From assembly GCA_016709875.1 (NCBI GenBank), contig JADJLZ010000015.1, positions 1 through 16,233 of the forward strand: DNA of 16,233 nt, in the 5' to 3' direction. A model generated the notes under the pieces. The model had not been told where the DNA came from. It saw nothing but the letters and a program-made list of their open reading frames with translations, and did no database searches. Source of the stretch: Planctomycetota bacterium (GTDB lineage Bacteria; Planctomycetota; UBA1135; GCA-002686595). A program made the translations under genes and the position numbers. Shown one piece after another: positions 1-7,528 of this stretch. The stretch's first letter is position 1. Each line of letters begins with the position of its first letter.

Positions 1-16
1 TTTGCAATCGTAGGCA

Positions 17-61
17 AGGCCGCGTGCCTGCACGATCGGCAGTTGCACGCAGGCCGCGTGC
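17..61. repeat. Short direct repeat and weak hairpin downstream of the hybrid kinase
   Basis: An 11-base direct repeat (aggccgcgtgc) occurs at 17-27 and 51-61. A six-base inverted repeat (gcctgc 26-31, gcaggc 49-54) lies between the copies, so a hairpin could form just after the leftward kinase gene stops at 114. There is no T-tract, and in DNA this GC-rich such matches arise by chance. It may be a terminator remnant. Nothing else is visible in bases 1-113. Confidence 0.2.
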
Positions 62-113
62 GGCGATCAGGTAAGCGCCGCGCAACCCTGCGCAGCGTCC
101 GTGCCGGGCAATC

Positions 114-3100
114 TCAGCGGTCGTTCCCGGGCCCGCGCTTTCGTTTCGAGCTCGAGGGCTTCGACGCGCCCGTGTCGGCCACCTTCTTGGCGAGCAGCGC
201 AGCCAGAGCCGCGACCAGCCGTTCGGATTCCACCGGCTTGGCGAGATGGCCGTCGAAACCCGCCGCGAGAGCTCGCTCTCGGTCTTCGGCGCGCGCGTAG
301 GCGGAGAGTGCGAGCGCGGGCAGGCTGCCGCCGCGGCTCGCCGGCAGCGCGCGCACCGCGCGCATGAACTCGTAGCCGTCGCGACCGGGCATGCCGATGT
401 CGCTCAGGATCAGGTCCGGCTGCTGCAGCCGCAGCGACTCGAGCGCCTCGTCCGTCGAAGCGACTCCGTTCGTCTCTGCACCGGCTTGTTCCAGGACGTG
501 CCGCACGGCTTCGCGCGTCTGGGGTTCGTCGTCCACGACGAGCACGAGCACTCCGGCGAGCGACGTGGGCGCGGCCGTGACGCTCTGCCCGGCGAGGATC
601 CTGGGTTTGCGCGGAACGGCCTCCGCCAGGAGCAGCGGCAGCGCGACGGTGAAGGTCGCGCCCCTGCCCCTGCCGGGGCTGTCAGCCGTGATCGTGCCCC
701 CGTGGAGGTCGACCAGTTGCTTGGCGATGGCGAGGCCAAGCCCCAGGCCGCTGCTCGAGTGGTTCGTGAGCGGATCGGCCTGACGGAAGCGCTCGAAGAT
801 GTGCGGCAGCGCCGCAGCGCTGATTCCTTCACCCGTGTCGGAGAAGCGCAGCTCGACGTACGCGGCCTGGCGACGCAGCACGACGCGGATCCGTCCGTCC
901 CTGGGCGTGAACTTGATCGAGTTCCCGAGCAGATTGCGAATGACCTGCTCGAGGCGGGCGGGGTCGCCCGAAACGGGAGCGGGGGCGAGCTCGATCTCGT
1001 GCTCGAGCGCAAGCCCCTTCTCGGTCGCCGAGGGCGCCAGCGAATCGAGCACCGCGCGCAGGATCGCCGCCAGGTCGACCTCGGAGACATCCAGGCGCAC
1101 CTTGCCGGTGGAGATGCGGTGCACGTCGAGCAGGTCCTCGATCAGCTGAGCTTGCGCCTTGGTGCTCGCCTCGATGATGTCCAGGCCCTTGCGCAGCGTC
1201 TCCTGCTCGACGCCCGGCTGGCGGAGGATCTGCGACCACAAGAGCAGGATGTTGAGCGGCGAGCGCAACTCGTGCGAGAGCACCGCGAGGAAGTTGTTCT
1301 TGGCCTCGTCGGCCGCCGCGAGATCGTCGTTGCGCTTGGCCAGGTCCGACTCGAGGAGCTTGCGCCCCGTGATGTCGCGGATGTTGCACTGGATGACCGA
1401 GTGCTGCTCCTGCGCGTATACGTTGCTGACGAACTCCACCTGGATCGACTGGCCGGTCTTGGTCTTGAGCGGCAGGTCCTCGTAGCGGATGTAGCCTTGC
1501 GCCTGCAGCTTTACCACGGCGGCCCTGCTCGCGGACGCGTCCTGGAAGAGGCCGATTTGCCAGAGTTCCTTCCCGAGCAGCTCGGCGTGGCTGTAGCCGA
1601 GCAGCTGGCCGATGTAGGGATTGGCGTCCGTGATCGTCGCGCTCTGCGCATCGAGGATCAGAATGCCGTCCTTGGCCGACTCGAACAGCCGGCGATAGCG
1701 CGTCTCGGACTGGCTCAGTGCGTTCTCGGTCTGGTTGCGCAAAGTCACGTCCTCGATCGCGAGCAGGATCGACGGCCGTTCGGCTCCGGGAACCCGCAGG
1801 CGGCGCCCGCTGAGCAGCAGCGTCCGCTGCCCGATATGCTGGAACGGGCGCTCGAAGGTGAAGTCGTCGAAGGAGCTGTCGCGCGCGAGCACACCTCCGA
1901 GCAGCCGGCGCAGGTCGGGGTTGTCCCACTTGCCGCCCTCGAGCTCGTAGAACGGCCGACCCACGACCGCCTCGCGCTCGAGGCGGAAGTGCTCGTAGAA
2001 GGCCCGGCCCGCGCTCTGCACGCGCAGGTTGGAGTCGAGCACCAGCAGCGGCTCACGCACGGTCGCGACAATCGTCTCGGCGTACTCGCGCGCGCGCCGG
2101 ATCGCGTCGATGTCGATCAACGTCAGCACGGCTCCGTCGATCTTGTTCTCGGCCGTGAGGTAGGGCCGGATGCGCACCGAGTACCAGCGGCTGTCGCCGC
2201 CCTCGACCTCGCGCTCGATGGGCGTGATCGTGTCGATCGACTCGGTCAGCAACGCGTCGAGGTCTGGCACGACGAGCTTCATGCGGATGTCGCTGATCGG
2301 TCGGCCGACGTCGGTCGGGATGATGCTGAGCAGCTTCTCGGCCATCGGGCTGAAGCGCCGGATGCGCAGGTCGCGCCCCACGATCAGGACGGCGAGGTTC
2401 ACGCTGCTGATCAGGTTCGTGAGGTCGCTGTTGAGCCGTCCGAGCTCCGAGTTGCGATTGCGCAGCTCGTCGTTGACCGTGGAGAGCTCCTCGTTGCTCG
2501 ACTGGATCTCCTCCTTGGAGGTTTCGAGCTCCTCATTGATGCTCTGCAACTCCTCGTTGGCCGATTGCGTCTCCTCGTTCGAGGACTGCAGCTCCTCGTT
2601 GGTGGCCTCGAACTGCTCCATCACGGCCTGCAGGTGCTCGCGCGTGCTGGCCAGCTCCTGTTCGAGGCGCGCGATGTTCGTCCGCGCCAGCTTGGTCGCG
2701 GACGCGCTGTTCTCGGTCGCGCGCCGGCGGCCGTTCTTTTCTCCGTTCGCAAGTGGCGTGGCCGCCGCGGGCCGCTCGAGGAAGAGCACCAGCAGGCAGC
2801 CCGAGGTGTTCGTGGCGCCGCGCACCGGCAGCACCTCGAGGTCGAACTCGTGCTGCCGGCCCGCGCTCTTGACCCGCAGTCCTTCCGCGCGCGCCGGCGT
2901 GTTCTGTTTCCTGGCGCGCTGCAGCAGCGACTGCAGCGGGACGAGCAGCTCCTCGCGCGCCATCTTGAGCAGCGCGTGGCTCGCCCGGCCCTGTGACGGG
3001 ACGAGGTACGGTTCCGTGTTTCCGCGGAACTGCAGGATCTCCAGGTTCGCGTCGACCAGAACCGCGGGCGGCGCGAAGGAGGCCAGCAACCGGTCGGCCT

Positions 3101-4766
3101 CCTTGTGCACGTCGAGGCCCAGCAGCAGTACCGGTCTGGGAGTGGCCGCGAGCGGGATCTTGGTCGGGCGGCCCGCACGGCTGGGCGCTGCGGCCGGACG
3201 CACGAGGGCCGCGGGCATCGAAGGCACGTGCAAGGTGCCGGGCTTCTTGACGAAGATCTTGTGCTCGCCATTCTCCACGCCGAACAGTTCCCCGAAGCGA
3301 CCGATGGACTCGGAGGCGCCGAGCACGAGCACGCCCTTGGGCTTCAGCGCATAGTGCAGGAGCGGGAGGATGCGCTGCTGCAGCTCCGGTTCGAGGTAGA
3401 TCAGCAGGTTGCGGCAGCTGACGAGATCCATGCGCGAGAACGGCGGGTCCGTCATGACGTTGTGCGCGGAAAAGACGCACATGTCGCGGATCCCCTTGGC
3501 GACGCGCAGCTCCCCTGATTGCTCGACGAAGAAGCGCCGCTGGCGCTCGCGCGAGACGTCCTGCAGGCGCTCCTTCGAGTAGACGCCCGCGCGTGCACGC
3601 TCGATGCCCGCGGGATTGAGGTCCGTGGCAAAGATCTGCGCGCTGGTCGGACCGTTGGCGGCCTCGAGCGACTCGGCCACGACCATGGCGTAGGAGTACG
3701 CCTCTTCGCCCGTCGAGCAACCGAGCACCCAGATGCGCAACGGGTCGTGGCGCGTGCGGCCCTTGAGCAGCTTCGGCAGAACCTTGCGCCGCAGGGCCTC
3801 GTACACGCCGGGGTCGCGGAAGAAGCTGGTGACGTTGATCAGGATGTCCTGGTAGAGCGCGTCGAGTTCGCTCCGGTTCTTGCGCGCAAAGGCCGCATAC
3901 GCCTCGATGCTCTCGAGCTGCTGCAGAATCATGCGCCGGCCGATGCGCCGCTGCAGCGTGTTGACCTTGTACTGGTTGAAGTCCACCCCGGTCGCGTTGC
4001 GCAGCAAGTCGAGCACGGGCGCGAGGCTCGACTTCTGCAGCACGGCGCTGCGTCGCGCCGTATCGCGCCCGCGACGGTGCGTGCTCGTCGCGTGGTAGGG
4101 GTGCTTGCCGATGCGCGCGATTTCGGCTGCGATGTCCTCGGGCGGCAGCACGAAGTCCACGCAGCCCGAGGCCACGGCGCTCTGTGGCATGCCCTGCTGC
4201 TGGGCGCTCTCGTCCTGCGCGAAGGTGATTCCGCCCTCGGCCTTGATCTCCTCGAGCCCGAGCGTCCCGTCCGTGGCCGTGCCCGAGAGCACGATCCCGA
4301 TCGAGAGCTCTCGCTGGTGCGCGGCCAACGAGCGGAAGAACTGGTCGATCGGGTGCTGCATGCCACGCGGCTGGCGCGGCATGAGGCGCAGGTGGCCGTG
4401 CGCGATCAGCATGTCGCGGTCGGGCGGGATGACGTAGACGTGGTTGGGTTCGAGCGCCGGTTCGTCGACGACCTCCGCGACCGTCATGCGCGTGGCGCGC
4501 GAGAGGATCTCCGCCAGCGCGCTCTCGTGCTTCGGCGAGAGGTGCTGCACGAGGACGAAGGCCATCCCGGTGTCCACGGGCAGGGCGCGCAAGAGCTGCG
4601 TGAAGGCCTCGAGGCCGCCGGCGGAGGCGCCGATCCCCACGACCGAGAAAGGCAGGCCCACCTCTGCGGAATCGGATTCCTCGGGCGCCGTCGCTGCGGC
4701 CGGACGAGCGGCTCCGGGATGCGGACTTGGCTGCCGGAGCGCGCTTGCGCTTTGCGGAACGCGCAC
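114..4766 (-). CDS. CheB-CheR-PAS hybrid histidine kinase with C-terminal receiver domain
   Basis: A single 1550-residue signalling protein. Residues 41-228 are a CheB-type methylesterase domain with the catalytic Ser48 (GIGASAGG), His75 (VQHLSP) and Asp166 (SGTATDG). Residues about 247-508 are a CheR-type methyltransferase with the SAM-binding motif CSTGEEAYS at 350-358 and CRNLLIY. Residues about 695-780 form a Glu/Asn/Ser-rich coiled coil with repeated SxNEEL units, typical of this fusion. Three PAS-like regions follow (about 785-890, 895-1010, 1020-1135). The kinase core has the H-box SHELRSPL with His1165, N-box NLLGNSIKF, G1 DTGEGIS and G2 GLGLGLAIAK. The receiver (about 1404-1525) has D1412/D1413, phospho-acceptor Asp1456 and Lys1510. 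All catalytic residues are present. No transmembrane segment is seen, so it is probably cytosolic. A GTG at 4766 is the first start in this frame, but the first 30 residues are uncertain (see the alternative N-terminus finding). It is transcribed divergently from the kai-like operon. Confidence 0.93.
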   Translation of the reverse strand: MRVPQSASALRQPSPHPGAARPAAATAPEESDSAEVGLPFSVVGIGASAGGLEAFTQLLRALPVDTGMAFVLVQHLSPKHESALAEILSRATRMTVAEVVDEPALEPNHVYVIPPDRDMLIAHGHLRLMPRQPRGMQHPIDQFFRSLAAHQRELSIGIVLSGTATDGTLGLEEIKAEGGITFAQDESAQQQGMPQSAVASGCVDFVLPPEDIAAEIARIGKHPYHATSTHRRGRDTARRSAVLQKSSLAPVLDLLRNATGVDFNQYKVNTLQRRIGRRMILQQLESIEAYAAFARKNRSELDALYQDILINVTSFFRDPGVYEALRRKVLPKLLKGRTRHDPLRIWVLGCSTGEEAYSYAMVVAESLEAANGPTSAQIFATDLNPAGIERARAGVYSKERLQDVSRERQRRFFVEQSGELRVAKGIRDMCVFSAHNVMTDPPFSRMDLVSCRNLLIYLEPELQQRILPLLHYALKPKGVLVLGASESIGRFGELFGVENGEHKIFVKKPGTLHVPSMPAALVRPAAAPSRAGRPTKIPLAATPRPVLLLGLDVHKEADRLLASFAPPAVLVDANLEILQFRGNTEPYLVPSQGRASHALLKMAREELLVPLQSLLQRARKQNTPARAEGLRVKSAGRQHEFDLEVLPVRGATNTSGCLLVLFLERPAAATPLANGEKNGRRRATENSASATKLARTNIARLEQELASTREHLQAVMEQFEATNEELQSSNEETQSANEELQSINEELETSKEEIQSSNEELSTVNDELRNRNSELGRLNSDLTNLISSVNLAVLIVGRDLRIRRFSPMAEKLLSIIPTDVGRPISDIRMKLVVPDLDALLTESIDTITPIEREVEGGDSRWYSVRIRPYLTAENKIDGAVLTLIDIDAIRRAREYAETIVATVREPLLVLDSNLRVQSAGRAFYEHFRLEREAVVGRPFYELEGGKWDNPDLRRLLGGVLARDSSFDDFTFERPFQHIGQRTLLLSGRRLRVPGAERPSILLAIEDVTLRNQTENALSQSETRYRRLFESAKDGILILDAQSATITDANPYIGQLLGYSHAELLGKELWQIGLFQDASASRAAVVKLQAQGYIRYEDLPLKTKTGQSIQVEFVSNVYAQEQHSVIQCNIRDITGRKLLESDLAKRNDDLAAADEAKNNFLAVLSHELRSPLNILLLWSQILRQPGVEQETLRKGLDIIEASTKAQAQLIEDLLDVHRISTGKVRLDVSEVDLAAILRAVLDSLAPSATEKGLALEHEIELAPAPVSGDPARLEQVIRNLLGNSIKFTPRDGRIRVVLRRQAAYVELRFSDTGEGISAAALPHIFERFRQADPLTNHSSSGLGLGLAIAKQLVDLHGGTITADSPGRGRGATFTVALPLLLAEAVPRKPRILAGQSVTAAPTSLAGVLVLVVDDEPQTREAVRHVLEQAGAETNGVASTDEALESLRLQQPDLILSDIGMPGRDGYEFMRAVRALPASRGGSLPALALSAYARAEDRERALAAGFDGHLAKPVESERLVAALAALLAKKVADTGASKPSSSKRKRGPGNDR

Positions 4767-5091
4767 CCTTGCCGTTCGGCGATCGCTTCCTGGAGCGCAT
4801 CAAGTCCTCGATGTGTCCACGCGAGCATTCACCACGTGCCCAGGATCGGGAGTGCGGTCGCGACTGTCAAGCAGTGCCGGGAGCGCGGCCCGGCGACTCG
4901 GTGGAAGTCCGTAGTGCGACGCCTGCCTTTCTTGTGTCGCGCCGGATTAGGTGTTGATTGCGCGTCCCCTGCGCGCGGGCCGAAGCTAGGCTCCCTCGGG
5001 TCCGTCGAGTTCCGGAACGTTCGGCATGGCAGCACCTCGCTTGCCAGCCGAGACGCGCGCGACTCGCGGGCTTCGGCCGAGGGGCCGCTGC
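4767..5091. promoter_or_regulatory. Divergent intergenic region between hybrid kinase and kai-like operon
   Basis: About 325 bases separate the two divergent start codons, so promoters for both units should lie here. I see no convincing -35/-10 pair and no clear operator palindrome. A sigma-54-like match near 5027-5050 (tggca...cttgc) has the wrong spacing. The left 40 bases may instead encode the true N-terminus of the kinase (in-frame ATG at 4800 in another frame). Confidence 0.35.
5079..5084 (+). promoter_or_regulatory. Ribosome binding site deciding the KaiC start
   Basis: The hexamer gagggg sits seven bases before the ATG at 5092. The alternative in-frame ATG at 5026 has no comparable purine stretch and would add 22 residues with no counterpart in KaiC proteins, so 5092 is preferred. 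Confidence 0.55.
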
Positions 5092-6849
5092 ATGGCAAAG
5101 CTGCGTACGAGGTCCAAGTCCACTCCGGCCGGCATCTCCAAGTGCCCGACCGGCATCCAGGGACTGGACGAGATCACCGGCGGCGGCTTGCCGCGCGGTC
5201 GGCCCACGCTCGTGTGCGGCTCCGCGGGCTGCGGCAAGACGCTCCTGGCGATGGAGTTCCTGGTGCGCGGCGCGACGCGGTTCGACGAGCCGGGCGTGTT
5301 CATGTTCTTCGAGGAGACAGAGTCGGAACTGGCCGCCAATGTGCGCTCGCTCGGCTTCGAACTGCCCGAGCTCGTGCGCCGCAAGCGCATCGTGCTCGAC
5401 CACGTGCGCATCGAGCGCAGCGAGATCGAGGAGACCGGCGAGTACGACCTGGAGGGGCTCTTCGTGCGCCTCGAGCATGCGATCGACTCGATCGGCGCCA
5501 AACGTGTCGTGCTGGACACGCTCGAGGCGCTCTTCGCGGGCCTGCCCAGCGAAGCGGTCCTGCGCGCCGAGTTGCGCCGCCTCTTCCACTGGCTCAAGGA
5601 GAAGGGTGTCACGGCCGTGATCACAGCCGAGCGCGGCCGCGAACACCTGACGCGCCACGGCCTCGAGGAGTACGTCTCCGACTGCGTGATCGTGCTCGAC
5701 CACCGCGTGCACGAGCGGCTCGCGACGCGGCACCTGCGCGTGGTCAAGTACCGCGGTGGAATGCACGGCACGAACGAGTACCCGTTCCTGATCGGCGACG
5801 ACGGCATCAGCGTGCTGCCGATCACCTCGCTCAAGAACGACCACAAGGCCTCCTCGGAGCGCATCTCGAGCGGCATCCCGCGCCTGGACGCGATGCTGGG
5901 CGGGAAGGGCTACTTCCGCGGCAGCACCATCCTGCTCTCGGGGCCGCCCGGATCGGGCAAGACCAGCCTGGCCGCGCACTTCGCCCAGGCCGCGACGCAG
6001 CGCGGCGAACGCGCGCTGTACTTCGCCTTCGAGGAGTCTCCCAACCAGATCGAGCGCGACATGCGCTCGATCGACCTGCAGCTCGCGGGGCCCGTGAAGC
6101 GCGGCCTGATCCGCTTCCACCCCTCGCGGCCGACGCTGTATGGCCTGGAGATGCACCTCGCGACGATGTTCAGGGAGATCAAGGCCTACCGGCCTGCGGT
6201 CGTCGTCGTGGACCCGATCACCAGCCTGGTCGTCGCGGGCAGTACTTCCGAGGCGCAGTCGATGGTGACGCGCCTGGTCGACTTCCTGAAGACGGAGCAG
6301 ATCACGACGCTCTTCACCAGCCTCGTCGACGACACGCGCAGCCTGCCGCAGACCGAGATCGTGATGTCGTCGCTGATGGACTCCTGGATCCTCCTGAAGG
6401 ATGTCGAGAGCAACGGCGAGCGCAACCGCGTGCTGCACGTGCTGAAGTCGCGCGGGATGTTCCACTCGAACCAGGTGCGCGAGTTCCTGATCACCGACTC
6501 CGGCATCGATCTCGTGGACACCTACCTGGGCCCCACGGGCGTACTCACGGGCGCGGCGCGCGTGGCGCAGGAGTCGCTCGAACGCTCAAACTCGCTGCGC
6601 ATCGAGCAGGAGCTCGCGCGCCGGCAGAGCGCCCTGTTGCGCAAACGGGCGGCGATCGAGCAGAAGGTCGCGGCCCTGCGCTCGGAGCAGGAGTCCAACG
6701 AGGACGAGTTCCGGCGCTTCGACGCGCGCGCGCGCGATCGGGTGCGCGCCCTGGACGTCGAGCGCACCAAGATGGGGCAGGCGCGACACGCCGACGCGCT
6801 CAAGGGCATGCACGCGGCCAGCCCTTCGAAGAACGGGAAGTCCCGATGA
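5092..6849 (+). CDS. kaiC: KaiC-like two-domain RecA-fold ATPase with coiled-coil tail
   Basis: 585 residues from the ATG at 5092. Two tandem KaiC/RecA domains are visible. CI-like: Walker A GSAGCGKT (43-50), catalytic Glu pair EE (74-75), Walker B VVLD (139-142). CII-like: Walker A GPPGSGKT (284-291), Glu pair EE (314-315), Walker B VVVD (371-374). The dual phosphorylation site of Synechococcus KaiC (Ser431/Thr432) aligns with Ser426-Ser427 (EIVMSSLMDSWILL), so both positions keep a hydroxyl group. Residues about 488-565 are a charged, heptad-like coiled coil in place of the short KaiA-binding tail of cyanobacterial KaiC. By family knowledge such proteins are hexameric ATPases with autokinase/phosphatase activity that bind KaiB. 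The stop overlaps the next start (ATGA at 6846-6849), so translation of the operon is probably coupled. No kaiA is visible. Confidence 0.93.
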   Translation: MAKLRTRSKSTPAGISKCPTGIQGLDEITGGGLPRGRPTLVCGSAGCGKTLLAMEFLVRGATRFDEPGVFMFFEETESELAANVRSLGFELPELVRRKRIVLDHVRIERSEIEETGEYDLEGLFVRLEHAIDSIGAKRVVLDTLEALFAGLPSEAVLRAELRRLFHWLKEKGVTAVITAERGREHLTRHGLEEYVSDCVIVLDHRVHERLATRHLRVVKYRGGMHGTNEYPFLIGDDGISVLPITSLKNDHKASSERISSGIPRLDAMLGGKGYFRGSTILLSGPPGSGKTSLAAHFAQAATQRGERALYFAFEESPNQIERDMRSIDLQLAGPVKRGLIRFHPSRPTLYGLEMHLATMFREIKAYRPAVVVVDPITSLVVAGSTSEAQSMVTRLVDFLKTEQITTLFTSLVDDTRSLPQTEIVMSSLMDSWILLKDVESNGERNRVLHVLKSRGMFHSNQVREFLITDSGIDLVDTYLGPTGVLTGAARVAQESLERSNSLRIEQELARRQSALLRKRAAIEQKVAALRSEQESNEDEFRRFDARARDRVRALDVERTKMGQARHADALKGMHAASPSKNGKSR

Positions 6850-7181
6850 CCGCGAGGAAGACAGCCCGGCGCAAGCCGGCCGCGGTCGAGTCCGAGACCG
6901 GGCGCTGGGACCTGTGCCTGTACGTGGCTGGTCAGACGCCGCGTTCGCGCACGGCGCTGGCCAACCTCAAGCGCATCTGCGAGGTGCACCTGTCCCCGCG
7001 CTACCGCATCGAGGTGATCGACCTGCTCGAGCGCCCCGAACTCTCGCGGAGCGACCAGATCCTGGCCATCCCGACCCTCGTGCGCCGGCTGCCCAGGCCT
7101 ATGCGCAAGATCATCGGCGACCTGTCTGATACCGAACGCGTGTTGATCGGACTCGACCTGCGCAGCGCGGACCGGTCATGA
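6846..7181 (+). CDS. kaiB: KaiB-like protein, canonical copy
   Basis: 111 residues with a thioredoxin-like KaiB domain from about residue 21 (WDLCLYVAGQTPRSRTAL). It retains the family's EVIDLLERPELSRSDQILA region, the TL segment after proline (IPTLVRRLPRPMRKIIGD) and the C-terminal GDLSDTERVLIGLDL block that is nearly identical to cyanobacterial KaiB. The first 20 residues are a basic, probably disordered extension. KaiB binds the KaiC hexamer after a fold switch in the cyanobacterial clock; the same partner role with the upstream KaiC is inferred. The start ATG overlaps the KaiC stop, and its own stop overlaps the start of the second KaiB-like gene (ATGA 7178-7181). Confidence 0.93.
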   Translation: MTARKTARRKPAAVESETGRWDLCLYVAGQTPRSRTALANLKRICEVHLSPRYRIEVIDLLERPELSRSDQILAIPTLVRRLPRPMRKIIGDLSDTERVLIGLDLRSADRS

Positions 7182-7528
7182 AGCGCAACCCCGCCACGAA
7201 ACGCGGCCGTGCCGGACGAAAGCCCGTGATCCGCGCACGCGTGGAGAAATTCCTGCTGCGCCTGTATGTCGCTGGGACCAGTCGCCGCTCGCGCGATGCG
7301 ATCCTGCGTGCGCGCGAGCTGTGCGCGGGCGAGTTGCGTGGCCAATGCACGCTGGAGGTGATCGACATCTACCAGGAGCCTGCGCGCGCGAGAGCGGGCC
7401 AGATCGTCGCGACACCCACGCTCGTGCGCGAGACCCCGCGGCCCGTGCGGCGCCTGATCGGCACGCCGGCGCGATCGAGCCGGCTCTACCTGGCCCTGGG
7501 CTTCGCCAGCAAGTCGGCCGGGCAATGA
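7178..7528 (+). CDS. KaiB-like protein, divergent second copy
   Basis: 116 residues. The KaiB fold is recognisable from FLLRLYVAGTSRRSRDAIL (25-43), then LEVIDIYQEP and QIVATPTLVRETPRPVRRLIG (75-95). The C-terminal third differs from canonical KaiB: the GDLSDxERVLIGLDL block is replaced by GTPARSSRLYLALGF. The N-terminus is a 20-residue Lys/Arg-rich tail. Divergence is concentrated in the half of the protein that changes fold when KaiB binds KaiC, so this copy may have a different partner or lack fold switching; that is inference. It overlaps its neighbours by ATGA on both sides (7178 and 7525). Confidence 0.88.
   Translation: MKRNPATKRGRAGRKPVIRARVEKFLLRLYVAGTSRRSRDAILRARELCAGELRGQCTLEVIDIYQEPARARAGQIVATPTLVRETPRPVRRLIGTPARSSRLYLALGFASKSAGQ

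Noticed and set aside
246..2996. A 916-codon plus-strand open frame antisense to the hybrid kinase
   Set aside because: High GC keeps antisense frames open. The translated sequence has no recognisable motifs, while the minus strand carries complete kinase, receiver and PAS motifs.
5027..5050. Possible sigma-54 promoter upstream of kaiC
   Set aside because: The GG and GC elements are 13 bases apart instead of the required 10.
4867..6465. A 532-codon minus-strand frame antisense to kaiC
   Set aside because: Shadow frame. The plus strand has both Walker A motifs and all KaiC signatures.
3519..7181. A 1220-codon plus-strand open frame running opposite the hybrid kinase and into the kai-like region
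   Set aside because: Its sequence is Arg/Ala/His-rich low-complexity shadow of the real genes. Only its last part (from 6846) is real, namely the first KaiB-like protein.
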